DNA from: SHXO01 sp964523885
Lineage (GTDB): Bacteria; Pseudomonadota; Gammaproteobacteria; Burkholderiales; SHXO01
DNA length: 64,000 nt
Reading direction: 5' to 3'
NCBI GenBank assembly: GCA_964523885.1
Contig: CAZFYX010000038.1
Location: forward strand, 62,001-126,000
The position numbers and the translations under genes were made by a program. Of this stretch, positions 55,627-64,000 are shown piece after piece. Below the pieces are notes generated by a model. It was not told where the DNA came from. It searched no databases and saw only the letters and a program-made list of their open reading frames with translations. How positions within the stretch are numbered: position 1 is the stretch's first letter; each line of letters starts with the position of its first letter.

Positions 55627-57177
55627 ATGGCGACGACGGAAGGGACGCAACTGACCGGTGCACCGCGATGGTGGGTGGCGGGCGACCTCAATGGCTTCTT
55701 CGGGCTGTTCACCAACATCCTGCTCAACGTGATCGTGCTCACCGGCCTGTCGCTCGGGCTGGTGCAGCTGCCGCCCGACATCGTGTACGGACGCATCCTG
55801 CCCGCGCTCGGGATCGCACTGGCGCTGGGCAACATCTTCTACGGCTGGATGGCCTACCAGCTGGCGAAGAAGGAAGGGCGCAACAACGTGACGGCGATGC
55901 CCTACGGGCCCAGCGTGCCGCACATGTTCATCGTCGTGTTCCTGGTCATGCTGCCGGTCTACCTGCAGACCAAGGACCCGCTGCTGGCCTGGCAGGCCGG
56001 GTTGGCGTGGTGCCTGATCATCGGCGTAATCGTGCTGCTCGGCGCCTTCGTCGGGCCCTTCATCCGCCGCGTCACCCCGCGTGCGGCGATGCTCGGCACG
56101 CTGGCCGGGATTTCCATCACGTTCATCTCGATGCGGCCGGCATTCCAGATCTGGGAGGCGCCCTACATCGGGCTGGCTTCGCTCGCCATCGTGCTGATCG
56201 CCTGGACGGCCGGCATGCGCCTGCCGGGCAACGTGCCGGGCGGGCTGGCCGCCGTGCTCGTCGGGACCGCGATCGGCTGGATCGCCTCGCTCGCCGGCTG
56301 GAGCGATTACATGGTGCCGGCTGCCGTGAGCGCCTCTGTCGACACTTTCGGCCTGCACGTGCCGCTGTTCTCCGGTGACGTATTTACGGGCCTCAAGCAG
56401 GTCGCACCGCTGCTCGCCACGGCCATCCCGCTGGGCATATACAACTTCGTCGAGGCGATGAACAATGTCGAGAGCGCCTCTGCCGCCGGCGACAGCTACG
56501 ACCTGCGCAAGGTCCTGCTGGCCGACGGCAGCGGGGCCATCATCGGTGCGCTGATGGGCAGCCCCTTCCCGCCGGCGGTCTACATCGGCCATCCGGGCTG
56601 GAAGGCGGTGGGCGGGCGCATCGGCTACTCGCTGGCCACCGGGCTGGTGATCGCGCTGGTGTGCTTCCTCGGGCTGACGGCGCTGCTGCTGGCCGTGATC
56701 CCGCTGGTGGCGATCCTGCCGATCCTGCTCTACATCGGCCTGGTGATCGGCGCGCAGGCGTTCCAGGCCACGCCGGAGAACCATGCGCCCGCGGTGGTGC
56801 TGGCGATCATTCCGAACCTCGCCGAGTGGGCCAAGACGCAGATCGACGGTGCGCTCGGCGCAGCCGGCACCTCGGTCGCGCAGGTCGGACTGGACAAGCT
56901 GGCCGGCACCGGCGTGCTGTACCACGGCCTCGAGCTGCTGGGCGGCGGGTCGGTGCTCGCCGGCATGGTGCTGGGTGCGATGGCGGCGTTCATCATCGAG
57001 AAGCGCCTGGTGACTGCCGCGATCACGGCCTTCATCGGTGCTGCCCTGTCCTACATCGGACTGATCCATGGTACGCAGCTGGGCTGGGGGATCTCGCCGA
57101 TCGTCGCGCTCGGCTACGTCTTCTTCGCGCTGGTGTGCCTGGGGGTCGCGGCGCAGGCGAAGGCGGGCGTGAAGTAG
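55627..57177 (+). CDS. nucleobase-type (NCS2/AzgA-like) permease
   Basis: 516-residue membrane transporter with about 12-14 hydrophobic helices. The N-terminus WWVAGDLNGFFGLFTNILLN and the motif NNVTAMPYGPSVPHMFIVVF (about 86-105) are of the xanthine/uracil/vitamin C permease type, with ESASAAGDSYDLRKVLLADG (about 281-300) matching the helix-8 region. No ATP-binding or STAS domain. Likely substrates are purine, ureide, hydantoin or oxamate-like compounds in this operon context. A GC hairpin follows its stop. Confidence 0.85.
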   Translation: MATTEGTQLTGAPRWWVAGDLNGFFGLFTNILLNVIVLTGLSLGLVQLPPDIVYGRILPALGIALALGNIFYGWMAYQLAKKEGRNNVTAMPYGPSVPHMFIVVFLVMLPVYLQTKDPLLAWQAGLAWCLIIGVIVLLGAFVGPFIRRVTPRAAMLGTLAGISITFISMRPAFQIWEAPYIGLASLAIVLIAWTAGMRLPGNVPGGLAAVLVGTAIGWIASLAGWSDYMVPAAVSASVDTFGLHVPLFSGDVFTGLKQVAPLLATAIPLGIYNFVEAMNNVESASAAGDSYDLRKVLLADGSGAIIGALMGSPFPPAVYIGHPGWKAVGGRIGYSLATGLVIALVCFLGLTALLLAVIPLVAILPILLYIGLVIGAQAFQATPENHAPAVVLAIIPNLAEWAKTQIDGALGAAGTSVAQVGLDKLAGTGVLYHGLELLGGGSVLAGMVLGAMAAFIIEKRLVTAAITAFIGAALSYIGLIHGTQLGWGISPIVALGYVFFALVCLGVAAQAKAGVK

Positions 57178-57193
57178 ATTCGGGAGGTGTACG

Positions 57194-57222
57194 CGCACCC
57201 GCTCCCACTGGGAGCGGGTGCG
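57194..57222 (+). terminator. hairpin after the permease gene
   Basis: CGCACCCGCTCCC and GGGAGCGGGTGCG form a perfect 13-bp stem with an ACT loop, 16 nt after the permease stop. No U-run follows, so it may stop exonucleases or need a factor. Confidence 0.55.
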
Positions 57223-57312
57223 TGCATCGGCGGATAGCGACGAAAGGGCTGCCGGCTCCGCGAGCCTGCAGCATCCCTTCGCCAAGCCTGGTCACAACCG
57301 CAGGAGAGGCAG

Positions 57313-57570
57313 ATGGAAGCAGAGCGCGGGCTCGTGGTCCACTTCATGGACGGAACGACCATGAAGCTCGAGTTCCCAAAGCAGGTGAAGCACGACGACT
57401 CCATCGTTCCCCGACTGGAGAAGATCCTCGAGCGGCAGACGCTGATGGCGGAGGTCGAGGGCAGCCTGCTGATGGTCCCGCTCAACAACGTGAAGTATCT
57501 GCAGGTGTATCCCGCGCCGGCACGCCTGCCGGACTATGCTCTGCGGGAAGCGAAGGCCCGTTCCGACTGA
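57313..57570 (+). CDS. small soluble protein of unknown function
   Basis: 85-residue protein, start 57313 after AGGAGAGGC. Charged, with strands around LVVHFMDGTTMKLEFPKQ and NNVKYLQVYP and no membrane segment. No named family recognised; its strong ribosome site and clean spacing support it as real. It lies beyond the hairpin that follows the permease gene, so it is probably a separate unit. Confidence 0.66.
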   Translation: MEAERGLVVHFMDGTTMKLEFPKQVKHDDSIVPRLEKILERQTLMAEVEGSLLMVPLNNVKYLQVYPAPARLPDYALREAKARSD

Positions 57571-57716
57571 GTGCTCGGGAACCGGGCGGCGGATACCATG
57601 CACGCCAGGCGGTGCCCGGGCGCATCGCGCGGAGACGCGCCAATGCGCTGGCCGCGGCCGGCGCTCCACTTGACGGACGGGGCGCGGTGCCGCGCGGGCA
57701 GGACCGCCGGTCCGGC

Positions 57717-58079
57717 CTACTTGTTCATCGCCTTCCAGCGGCCGTCGGGCTGCTTGCAGAGGTCGAAGACGCTCTGGTTCTTCAGTCCGGCGGCGTGGCT
57801 GAGCACACGGATGGTGCGACAGGTCATGCCGTCGGGGCCGGTGTAGGTGGCGAGCGGCATCATGGTGCCGGACGCACTCGTGGACGGATTCTCCCAGCCG
57901 CGGCGCCCGCCGTCGGGGGTATTGTCGAGTGCATCGACGGCGGCCTGGTACATGAGATCCACGTCCTCGGCGGTCATGCGGCTGATCGGGGCCTGGCCGA
58001 GGAAGCCGAGGTTGGCGGCCGACGCGGTGCTGCACGTGAGTGCCAGGCAAGTTGCCAGGCTGGCGAATCGAAGCTTCAT
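57717..58079 (-). CDS. small exported protein, surface-antigen (RT0821/Lpp0805-like) domain
   Basis: 120-residue secreted protein with signal peptide (about 1-21, ending TASAAN). The C-terminal half (WENPSTSASGTMMPLATYT, CRTIRV, FDLCKQPDGRWK) resembles the short domain of RT0821/Lpp0805 surface proteins. Two Cys residues (CRTI and DLCK) may form a disulfide. Start at 58079; an ATG 12 nt upstream is also in frame. Function unknown. Confidence 0.68.
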   Translation of the reverse strand: MKLRFASLATCLALTCSTASAANLGFLGQAPISRMTAEDVDLMYQAAVDALDNTPDGGRRGWENPSTSASGTMMPLATYTGPDGMTCRTIRVLSHAAGLKNQSVFDLCKQPDGRWKAMNK

Positions 58080-58229
58080 CGTCGAGGGCACCAGTGATTT
58101 CTGTGCCGATACTATACCGCTCCCGGATATGCGAGGCGCGCGGGGGAGTCCTGCGGCGTCAACGCGCGGGCGGGTGACTTCCTGCTCCCCGGTACGGGAA
58201 CGCCGCGACCAGCCCGCCTCCGGCCTTCT

Positions 58230-59156
58230 CTAGTCGAACCAGCGGTACTGCAGGTACAGCGAGTAGGTGTCGAAGTCGCCCCCGACGCGCGTGGCCAGTC
58301 CGTTGGACCAGGCCGCCTTGAGCGAGATGTCGCGCGTGAGCGGGTATGCGAACGTAAGACCGTAGCGCGTGTTGGATTGCATGTCGCCCTGGTCCCTGCC
58401 GTTGAGCGACGATTCCCCGCCGGTGTACCAGGTGTAATCCACCGCCAGCCACATGCCGGGACGGAAGGTGTACCCGGCATGGGCCTGGAGCGACCACAGC
58501 GGGTCCTGCTCGCGCTTGTTGCCGCCGAAGTAATCGTCGTTGTCCGTGAACAGCCAGACCCCCCCGATCAGCTCGGTGAACAGGTTGCCGATGGGATAGG
58601 TGGCGCCGATCTCCGGCTTGAACGACCAGCGGTTGGAGCCGATGTTGACCAGCTTCGAGCTGTCGTACTCGCCCAGCGGCGGGACCACGGTGAGGCTGGT
58701 GCCCAGCGCGAACGCATCCGCCCGGTGCGCGAACTCCTGCGGCGTGAGTGCGGGCGAGTTGATCAATCCCAGGTAGAAGCGCAGGCGCGGATCCCCGAAT
58801 CCGGTGCGCGAGACGGCGCGGCGTGACTCGCCGACGTCGCCGCTCGCATCCAGCCAGACGTAGGGCACCGCGATGCCGAAGCTGGCGCTCTGGCCGAACA
58901 GGCCGAACGTGCGCAGGTAGCCGACGATCGACGAGGTGGCATCCGCGTCCACGTTGGTGACCGGTGACGTAGGGTCGGTCAGGACGCTGCCGGTCTGGTA
59001 GACCACGCCGATGAGGGCGAAGTTGGTTCCGGTCGGAGAGGGCGAGTAGGTGCGGGGCTCGAGCTCCTGGGCGTGCACGCCGCCCAGTGCGAACAGGATC
59101 GCCGCAGCGCTGATCCGTGCGGCGAACCGGATGAGGCGAAGATGCGTACCAAACAT
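58230..59156 (-). CDS. outer-membrane transporter, MetA-pathway-of-phenol-degradation-like
   Basis: 308-residue outer-membrane beta-barrel with signal peptide (ending GGVHAQELEP). Alternating strands include YTFRPGMWLAVDYTWYTGGE and the terminal LYLQYRWFD. This matches proteins annotated as transporters of the phenol-degradation MetA type; substrate transport across the outer membrane is presumed. Start 59156 (MFGTHLRL). Divergent from ureD. Confidence 0.78.
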   Translation of the reverse strand: MFGTHLRLIRFAARISAAAILFALGGVHAQELEPRTYSPSPTGTNFALIGVVYQTGSVLTDPTSPVTNVDADATSSIVGYLRTFGLFGQSASFGIAVPYVWLDASGDVGESRRAVSRTGFGDPRLRFYLGLINSPALTPQEFAHRADAFALGTSLTVVPPLGEYDSSKLVNIGSNRWSFKPEIGATYPIGNLFTELIGGVWLFTDNDDYFGGNKREQDPLWSLQAHAGYTFRPGMWLAVDYTWYTGGESSLNGRDQGDMQSNTRYGLTFAYPLTRDISLKAAWSNGLATRVGGDFDTYSLYLQYRWFD

Positions 59157-59353
59157 GATGCGGGGTCGGGGAGCGGAGCATTATGCTAACCGAAACCTCA
59201 TCGCTTTCCGAGACCGCGCACGCCTGCGGTGCCCGCGTGCCTGCCGTCGCACCAACACTGGGCGTGCGGGGGGCGCGCGCTGCGTGGTAGCCTTGCACGC
59301 TGCGACGCCGCCATACTCGGCGCGCTGCGCCTGCCAACGCCTCGTTGATTCAC

Positions 59354-60241
59354 ATGCCTCCATCATCCGTGCTGGACGAAGCCGCTGGCGAACGAGCATC
59401 GGCCGGAGGCGCCGGTGCGCCTGCGGGATGGCGTGCGCAGCTGAGCCTCGAATTTGCTTGCCGGGGCGGCAGGACCGTGCTGGCTTCACGCGAGCATCGC
59501 GGTCCGCTGGTGGTGCAGCGGCCGCTGTACGAGGAAGGCGAGGCGGTGTGCCAGGTCGTGGTGGTGCACCCCCCGGGCGGGATCGCCGGGGGCGATCGGC
59601 TTGCACTGCGCGCGCGGGCGGGCGAAGGCGCGCGGGCGTTGCTGACGATGCCGGGCGCCGCGAAGTGGTATCGCAGTGCCGGCCCGTGGGCGACGCAGAA
59701 CGCGGAGTTGCAGGTCGCGCCCGGGGCGGTGCTGGAGTGGCTGCCGCAGGAGACCATCGTCTTCCGGGGTGCGCGGGCACAGCTGCATGCGCGCATCGAG
59801 CTGACCGGCGATGCGCTGTTCGCCGGCTGGGAAGTGGTGTGCTTCGGCCGCACGGCGGCGGGCGAGCGCTTCGGTGCCGGGCACTTCGGCCAGGCTACCG
59901 AGGTCGTGCACGAAGGCCGGATGCTGTTCGGCGAGTACGCGCAGATCGAGGGCGGGAGTGCGGTGCTGGATTCGAAGGCCGGGCTCGCGGGACATCCGGT
60001 CAGTGCGACGATGGTCGTCGCAGGACGGGACGCGGGCCGCGCGCTGCTGGCGCAGCTGCGGCTGGTGGAGCCGGCCCCGGGCTGCCTGGGCGGCGTGAGC
60101 ACGCTGCCCGGGGTCACGGTCGCCCGCTTCCTCGGGCACAGCGCGGAGGCGGCGCGAGCATACTTCGTCGCGCTGTGGAAGCTGGCGCGACCGGCGTTGC
60201 TGGGAAGGGAAGCAGTGCCGCCGCGCATCTGGCGCTGCTGA
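59354..60241 (+). CDS. ureD: urease accessory protein UreD
   Basis: 295-residue UreD, which assembles with UreF and UreG to insert nickel into urease. Conserved sequence: HPPGGIAGGDRL (about 73-84), GAAKWYRS (about 100-107), EWLPQETIVFRGA (about 130-142). ATG 59354 is the likely start; a TTG nine nt upstream is possible. First gene of the urease cluster, with two short repeat blocks before ureA and ureB. Confidence 0.93.
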   Translation: MPPSSVLDEAAGERASAGGAGAPAGWRAQLSLEFACRGGRTVLASREHRGPLVVQRPLYEEGEAVCQVVVVHPPGGIAGGDRLALRARAGEGARALLTMPGAAKWYRSAGPWATQNAELQVAPGAVLEWLPQETIVFRGARAQLHARIELTGDALFAGWEVVCFGRTAAGERFGAGHFGQATEVVHEGRMLFGEYAQIEGGSAVLDSKAGLAGHPVSATMVVAGRDAGRALLAQLRLVEPAPGCLGGVSTLPGVTVARFLGHSAEAARAYFVALWKLARPALLGREAVPPRIWRC

Positions 60242-60247
60242 GCACCA

Positions 60248-60275
60248 ATCACGAATCACGGATCACGAGTCACGG
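60248..60275. repeat. four tandem 7-bp repeats before ureA
   Basis: ATCACGA-ATCACGG-ATCACGA-GTCACGG, an exact 7-bp period in the 40-nt gap between ureD and ureA. Each unit contains ATCACG. Slipped-strand variation here would change the distance to the ureA start. Confidence 0.8.
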
Positions 60276-60281
60276 ACGCAC

Positions 60282-60584
60282 ATGGAGCTGACACCCAGAG
60301 AGAAGGACAAGCTGCTGGTCTTCACCGCCGCGCTGCTGGCCGAGCGGCGCAAGGCGCGCGGGCTGAAGCTGAACTACCCGGAGTCGATCGCGCTGATCAC
60401 CGCTGCGATCATGGAGGGCGCGCGCGACGGCAGGACGGTGGCCGAGCTGATGAGCTACGGCACCACGCTGCTCAAGCGCGAGGACGTGATGGAGGGCGTG
60501 CCGGAGATGATCCCGGAGATCCAGGTCGAGGCGACGTTCCCGGACGGGACCAAGCTGGTGACGGTGCACCACCCGATTGTTTGA
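60282..60584 (+). CDS. ureA: urease gamma subunit UreA
   Basis: 100-residue gamma subunit, all of typical length, with MELTPREKDKLLVFTAALLAE, LNYPESIALITAAIMEGARDG and EVMIPEIQVEATFPDGTKLVT-like end (VTVHHPIV). It forms the (alpha-beta-gamma)3 enzyme core with UreB and UreC. Followed by 158 nt that hold tandem and REP-like repeats. Confidence 0.96.
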   Translation: MELTPREKDKLLVFTAALLAERRKARGLKLNYPESIALITAAIMEGARDGRTVAELMSYGTTLLKREDVMEGVPEMIPEIQVEATFPDGTKLVTVHHPIV

Positions 60585-60614
60585 GGTGAAGAGGTGAAAA
60601 GGTGAAGAGGTGAA
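60583..60614. repeat. four tandem 8-bp GAGGTGAA repeats after ureA
   Basis: GAGGTGAA, GAGGTGAA, AAGGTGAA, GAGGTGAA in exact 8-nt steps from the ureA stop. The complement TTTTCACCT and TCACCTCTTC recur at 60701-60722, so the 140-nt segment has inverted ends and could fold into a long stem in the ureA-ureB message. Confidence 0.75.
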
Positions 60615-60634
60615 CGTGATGCGCCTCACGTCAT

Positions 60635-60675
60635 CCCCTCTCCCCCGCTGCGGGGAAGAGGGCAGGGTGAGGGGG
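60635..60675. repeat. REP-like palindromic repeat, copy 2
   Basis: CCCCTCTCCCCCGC... with complementary GCGGGGAAGAGGG and GGGTGAGGGG ends, in the middle of the inverted-repeat segment between ureA and ureB. Confidence 0.6.
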
Positions 60676-60742
60676 CTTCACAGCGCGGAGCGCATTCGCC
60701 TTTTCACCTGACTCACCTCTTCGACCGCAAGGGAGATGAAAA

Positions 60743-61047
60743 ATGATTCCAGGTGAGATCAAGACCGCCCCCGGCGAGATCGAGCTCAATGCCGGGCGCA
60801 AGACGGTGACCGTGACGGTCGCCAACACCGGTGACCGCCCGATCCAGGTCGGGTCGCACTACCACTTCTACGAGACCAACGACGCGCTGCGCTTCGATCG
60901 CCAGCGCGCCTACGGGTATCGACTCAACATCCCGGCGGGCACCGCGGTGCGCTTCGAGCCCGGGCAGGAGCGCGCGGTCGAGCTGGTCGAGCTCGCCGGC
61001 GAGCGCGCGGTGTACGGCTTTCTCGGCAAGGTAATGGGGAAACTCTG

Positions 61048-61048
<1 letters not shown>
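60743..61048 (+). CDS. ureB: urease beta subunit UreB
   Basis: 101-residue beta subunit: MIPGEIKTAPGEIELNAG and the conserved DRPIQVGSHYHFYETN and PAGTAVRFEPG blocks. Start follows AAGGGAGATG. The ATGA-like overlap (stop 61046-61048, next ATG at 61048) couples it to ureC. Confidence 0.96.
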
Positions 61049-62754
<1,706 letters not shown>

Positions 62755-62763
62755 CGGCGCTTG

Positions 62764-62921
62764 CCCCTCACCCCAGCCCTCTCCCGCAAGGGGAGAGGGT
62801 GAACGGCGTGGCGTCGCATGCCGTTCTCCCTCTCGCATTGCACGCCGTGCAGGATAGGGAGCGCACCACGCGGGCCCGCTCTTCCCTTTCTCCCATTGCG
62901 GGAGAGGGCCGGGGTGAGGGG
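62764..62921. repeat. inverted pair of REP-like repeats between ureC and ureF
   Basis: 62764-62799 and 62884-62921 are inverted copies sharing CCCCTCACCCC(A/G)GCCC and the CTCTCCCGCAA segment. They flank about 84 nt and fill most of the ureC-ureF gap, the place usually taken by ureE. No open reading frame of useful size is seen between them. Confidence 0.75.
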
Positions 62922-62934
62922 TGAACCCCCCGCG

Positions 62935-63624
62935 ATGACGACCGACCCGACCCTCGCCCTCATCCGTCTGCTGCGCCTGGCCAGCCCCGCGCTGCCCGTG
63001 GGCGCATACAGCTACTCGCAGGGCCTGGAGACGGCCGTTGCGCGCGGCTGGGTGGCCGACGAGGCGAGCATCGGCAGCTGGATCGAGGATGCGCTGGCGT
63101 TCAATCTCGCGCAGTTCGAAGCGCCGATCCTGTGCCGCCTGCATGCGGCCTGGACCGGTGGTGACCTCGCCGTGGTGGCGACCTGGAACGAACGCTTCCT
63201 GGCCGGACGCGAGACCGCCGAGTTCCGTGCCGAGACCTGCCAGATGGGTTATGCGCTGCGCGGACTGTTCGAGTCCACGGCCGAGTTTCCGGCTGCACGG
63301 CTGGCCCGGCTGCGCGAAGTCGAGTCGCCCACGTTCCCCTGCGCGTTCGCCTTCGCAGCGGTGCAATGGGGCATCGCCGTGCGCGACGCCCTCTCGGGCT
63401 ATCTGTTCGCCTGGGCCGAGAACCAGGTCAACGCGGCCATGAAGACGATGCGGATCGGGCACGTCGCCGCGCAGCGCATCCTGGCGCGGATCTCGGTGCG
63501 CCTGCCGGAGCTGGTGGCGCGCGCGACGGCACTCGACGACGTCGCCTTCAGCAACTTCACGCCAGCCATGGCGCTGGCCAGTTGCCTGCACGAGATGCAG
63601 GACAGCCGCATGTTCCGATCCTAG
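62935..63624 (+). CDS. ureF: urease accessory protein UreF
   Basis: 229-residue UreF with LRLASPALPVGAYSYSQGLE (about 14-33), ETCQMGYALRGLF (about 100-112) and the end SCLHEMQDSRMFRS. It acts in the UreDFG nickel-insertion complex. ATG 62935 directly follows the inverted repeat pair; an extended in-frame start upstream lies in the repeat and is unlikely. No ureG follows; an MFS gene begins 148 nt later. Confidence 0.93.
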   Translation: MTTDPTLALIRLLRLASPALPVGAYSYSQGLETAVARGWVADEASIGSWIEDALAFNLAQFEAPILCRLHAAWTGGDLAVVATWNERFLAGRETAEFRAETCQMGYALRGLFESTAEFPAARLARLREVESPTFPCAFAFAAVQWGIAVRDALSGYLFAWAENQVNAAMKTMRIGHVAAQRILARISVRLPELVARATALDDVAFSNFTPAMALASCLHEMQDSRMFRS

Positions 63625-63771
63625 GGCGCCGCCCGCCGGGCCGGCCGGCGCACCGGGGCCCGGATAGCTGGTCATGGGCCGCCCGCCCGGCGTACCATGC
63701 CGGTCTCGTGGCCATGCACCCCGCAGGGGCCGGCAACCCAACTACACCAAATGCAAGCGGAGGAGAGACCG

Positions 63772-64000
63772 ATGTCGTCGGCCGTAACGCCGGAATTCGA
63801 GGAGGCCACCTACAAGAAGGTGGCTTCGCGCCTGATCCCGTTCCTGTTCCTGTGCTACATCGTGGCGTTCCTCGACCGCGTGAACGTGGGCTTCGCCAAG
63901 CTGCAGATGGCGAGCGACCTCAAGTTCAGCGACGCGATCTACGGCGCGGGCGCGGGCATCTTCTTCATCGGCTACTTCATCTTCGAGGTGCCCAGCAACG
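63772..64000 (+). CDS. MFS transporter (ACS family type), partial
   Basis: First 76 codons of a major-facilitator transporter, cut by the right edge. The N-terminus KKVASRLIPFLFLCYIVAFLDRVNVGFAKLQM is of the anion:cation symporter (tartrate/phthalate-like) branch. AGGAGAG precedes the ATG at 63772. Not obviously linked to urease function. Confidence 0.88.
   Translation, partial: MSSAVTPEFEEATYKKVASRLIPFLFLCYIVAFLDRVNVGFAKLQMASDLKFSDAIYGAGAGIFFIGYFIFEVPSN

Noticed and set aside
60248..60614. Tandem repeats near ureA as a CRISPR array.
   Set aside because: Repeats are only 7-8 bp with no spacers and no cas genes in the window.
62755..62934. A hidden ureE gene between ureC and ureF.
   Set aside because: The 180-nt gap is filled by an inverted repeat pair and has no frame of useful length or ureE features.

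Overview
The window is chromosomal DNA of a GC-rich Gram-negative bacterium. It has TRAP transporters, Lol-type lipoproteins, outer-membrane barrels, a TolC-type lipoprotein, and strong Shine-Dalgarno sites with frequent ATGA or GTGA gene overlaps. Gene content and codon use fit a betaproteobacterium (Burkholderiales-like); this is an inference from family resemblance, not a placement. It reads as stable metabolic genome: no insertion sequence, phage, tRNA, rRNA or CRISPR was recognised.

Layout. 1-2148: a TRAP carboxylate/chloroaromatic-type transporter (dctPQM, dctM cut by the window edge). 2313-14345: a zinc-starvation island with two G3E (COG0523/CobW) GTPases, a WD40 protein, a Tat-exported cyclase-family hydrolase, zur, znuABC, and an FtsX-like permease / DUF3299 / 45-residue membrane peptide / ATPase operon. 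Four copies of a 7-3-7 palindrome (ATGCAAC-N3-GTTGCAT) sit at the promoters and are the likely Zur operators. 14522-28419: carbon metabolism (class II aldolase, glycogen phosphorylase, phosphoketolase), several lipoproteins, a patatin-like lipoprotein and unknowns. 28626-34211: an AspT-type exchanger, a SulP transporter, MarC and a TAXI-type binding protein. 34242-38097: an outer-membrane factor, HlyD and DUF3302 set without a pump gene, plus an RRM protein.

38178-45185 is a five-gene unit transcribed leftwards: aspT, aspD, asparaginase, glutaminase, porin. Both amidohydrolases carry signal peptides. Asn and Gln could enter by the porin and be deamidated in the periplasm. Asp would then be exchanged for Ala by AspT and decarboxylated by AspD, which consumes a proton and so yields proton-motive force. 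A FNR/ANR-like site (TTGAC-N4-ATCAA) lies upstream, and similar sites lie at three other promoters.

45403-57570: a VOC protein, small lipoproteins, a SYLF-like protein, an AraC regulator, and a divergent nitrogen-scavenging operon. That operon has an isochorismatase-type hydrolase, AllH/AllF/AllG-like oxamate carbamoyltransferase subunits, a stand-alone allophanate-hydrolase C-terminal domain, carbamate kinase and a nucleobase-type permease. 59354-63624: urease genes ureDABCF without ureE or ureG, interrupted by small repeats; an MFS transporter is cut at the right edge. The nitrogen and urease blocks together suggest use of carbamoylated or ureido compounds.
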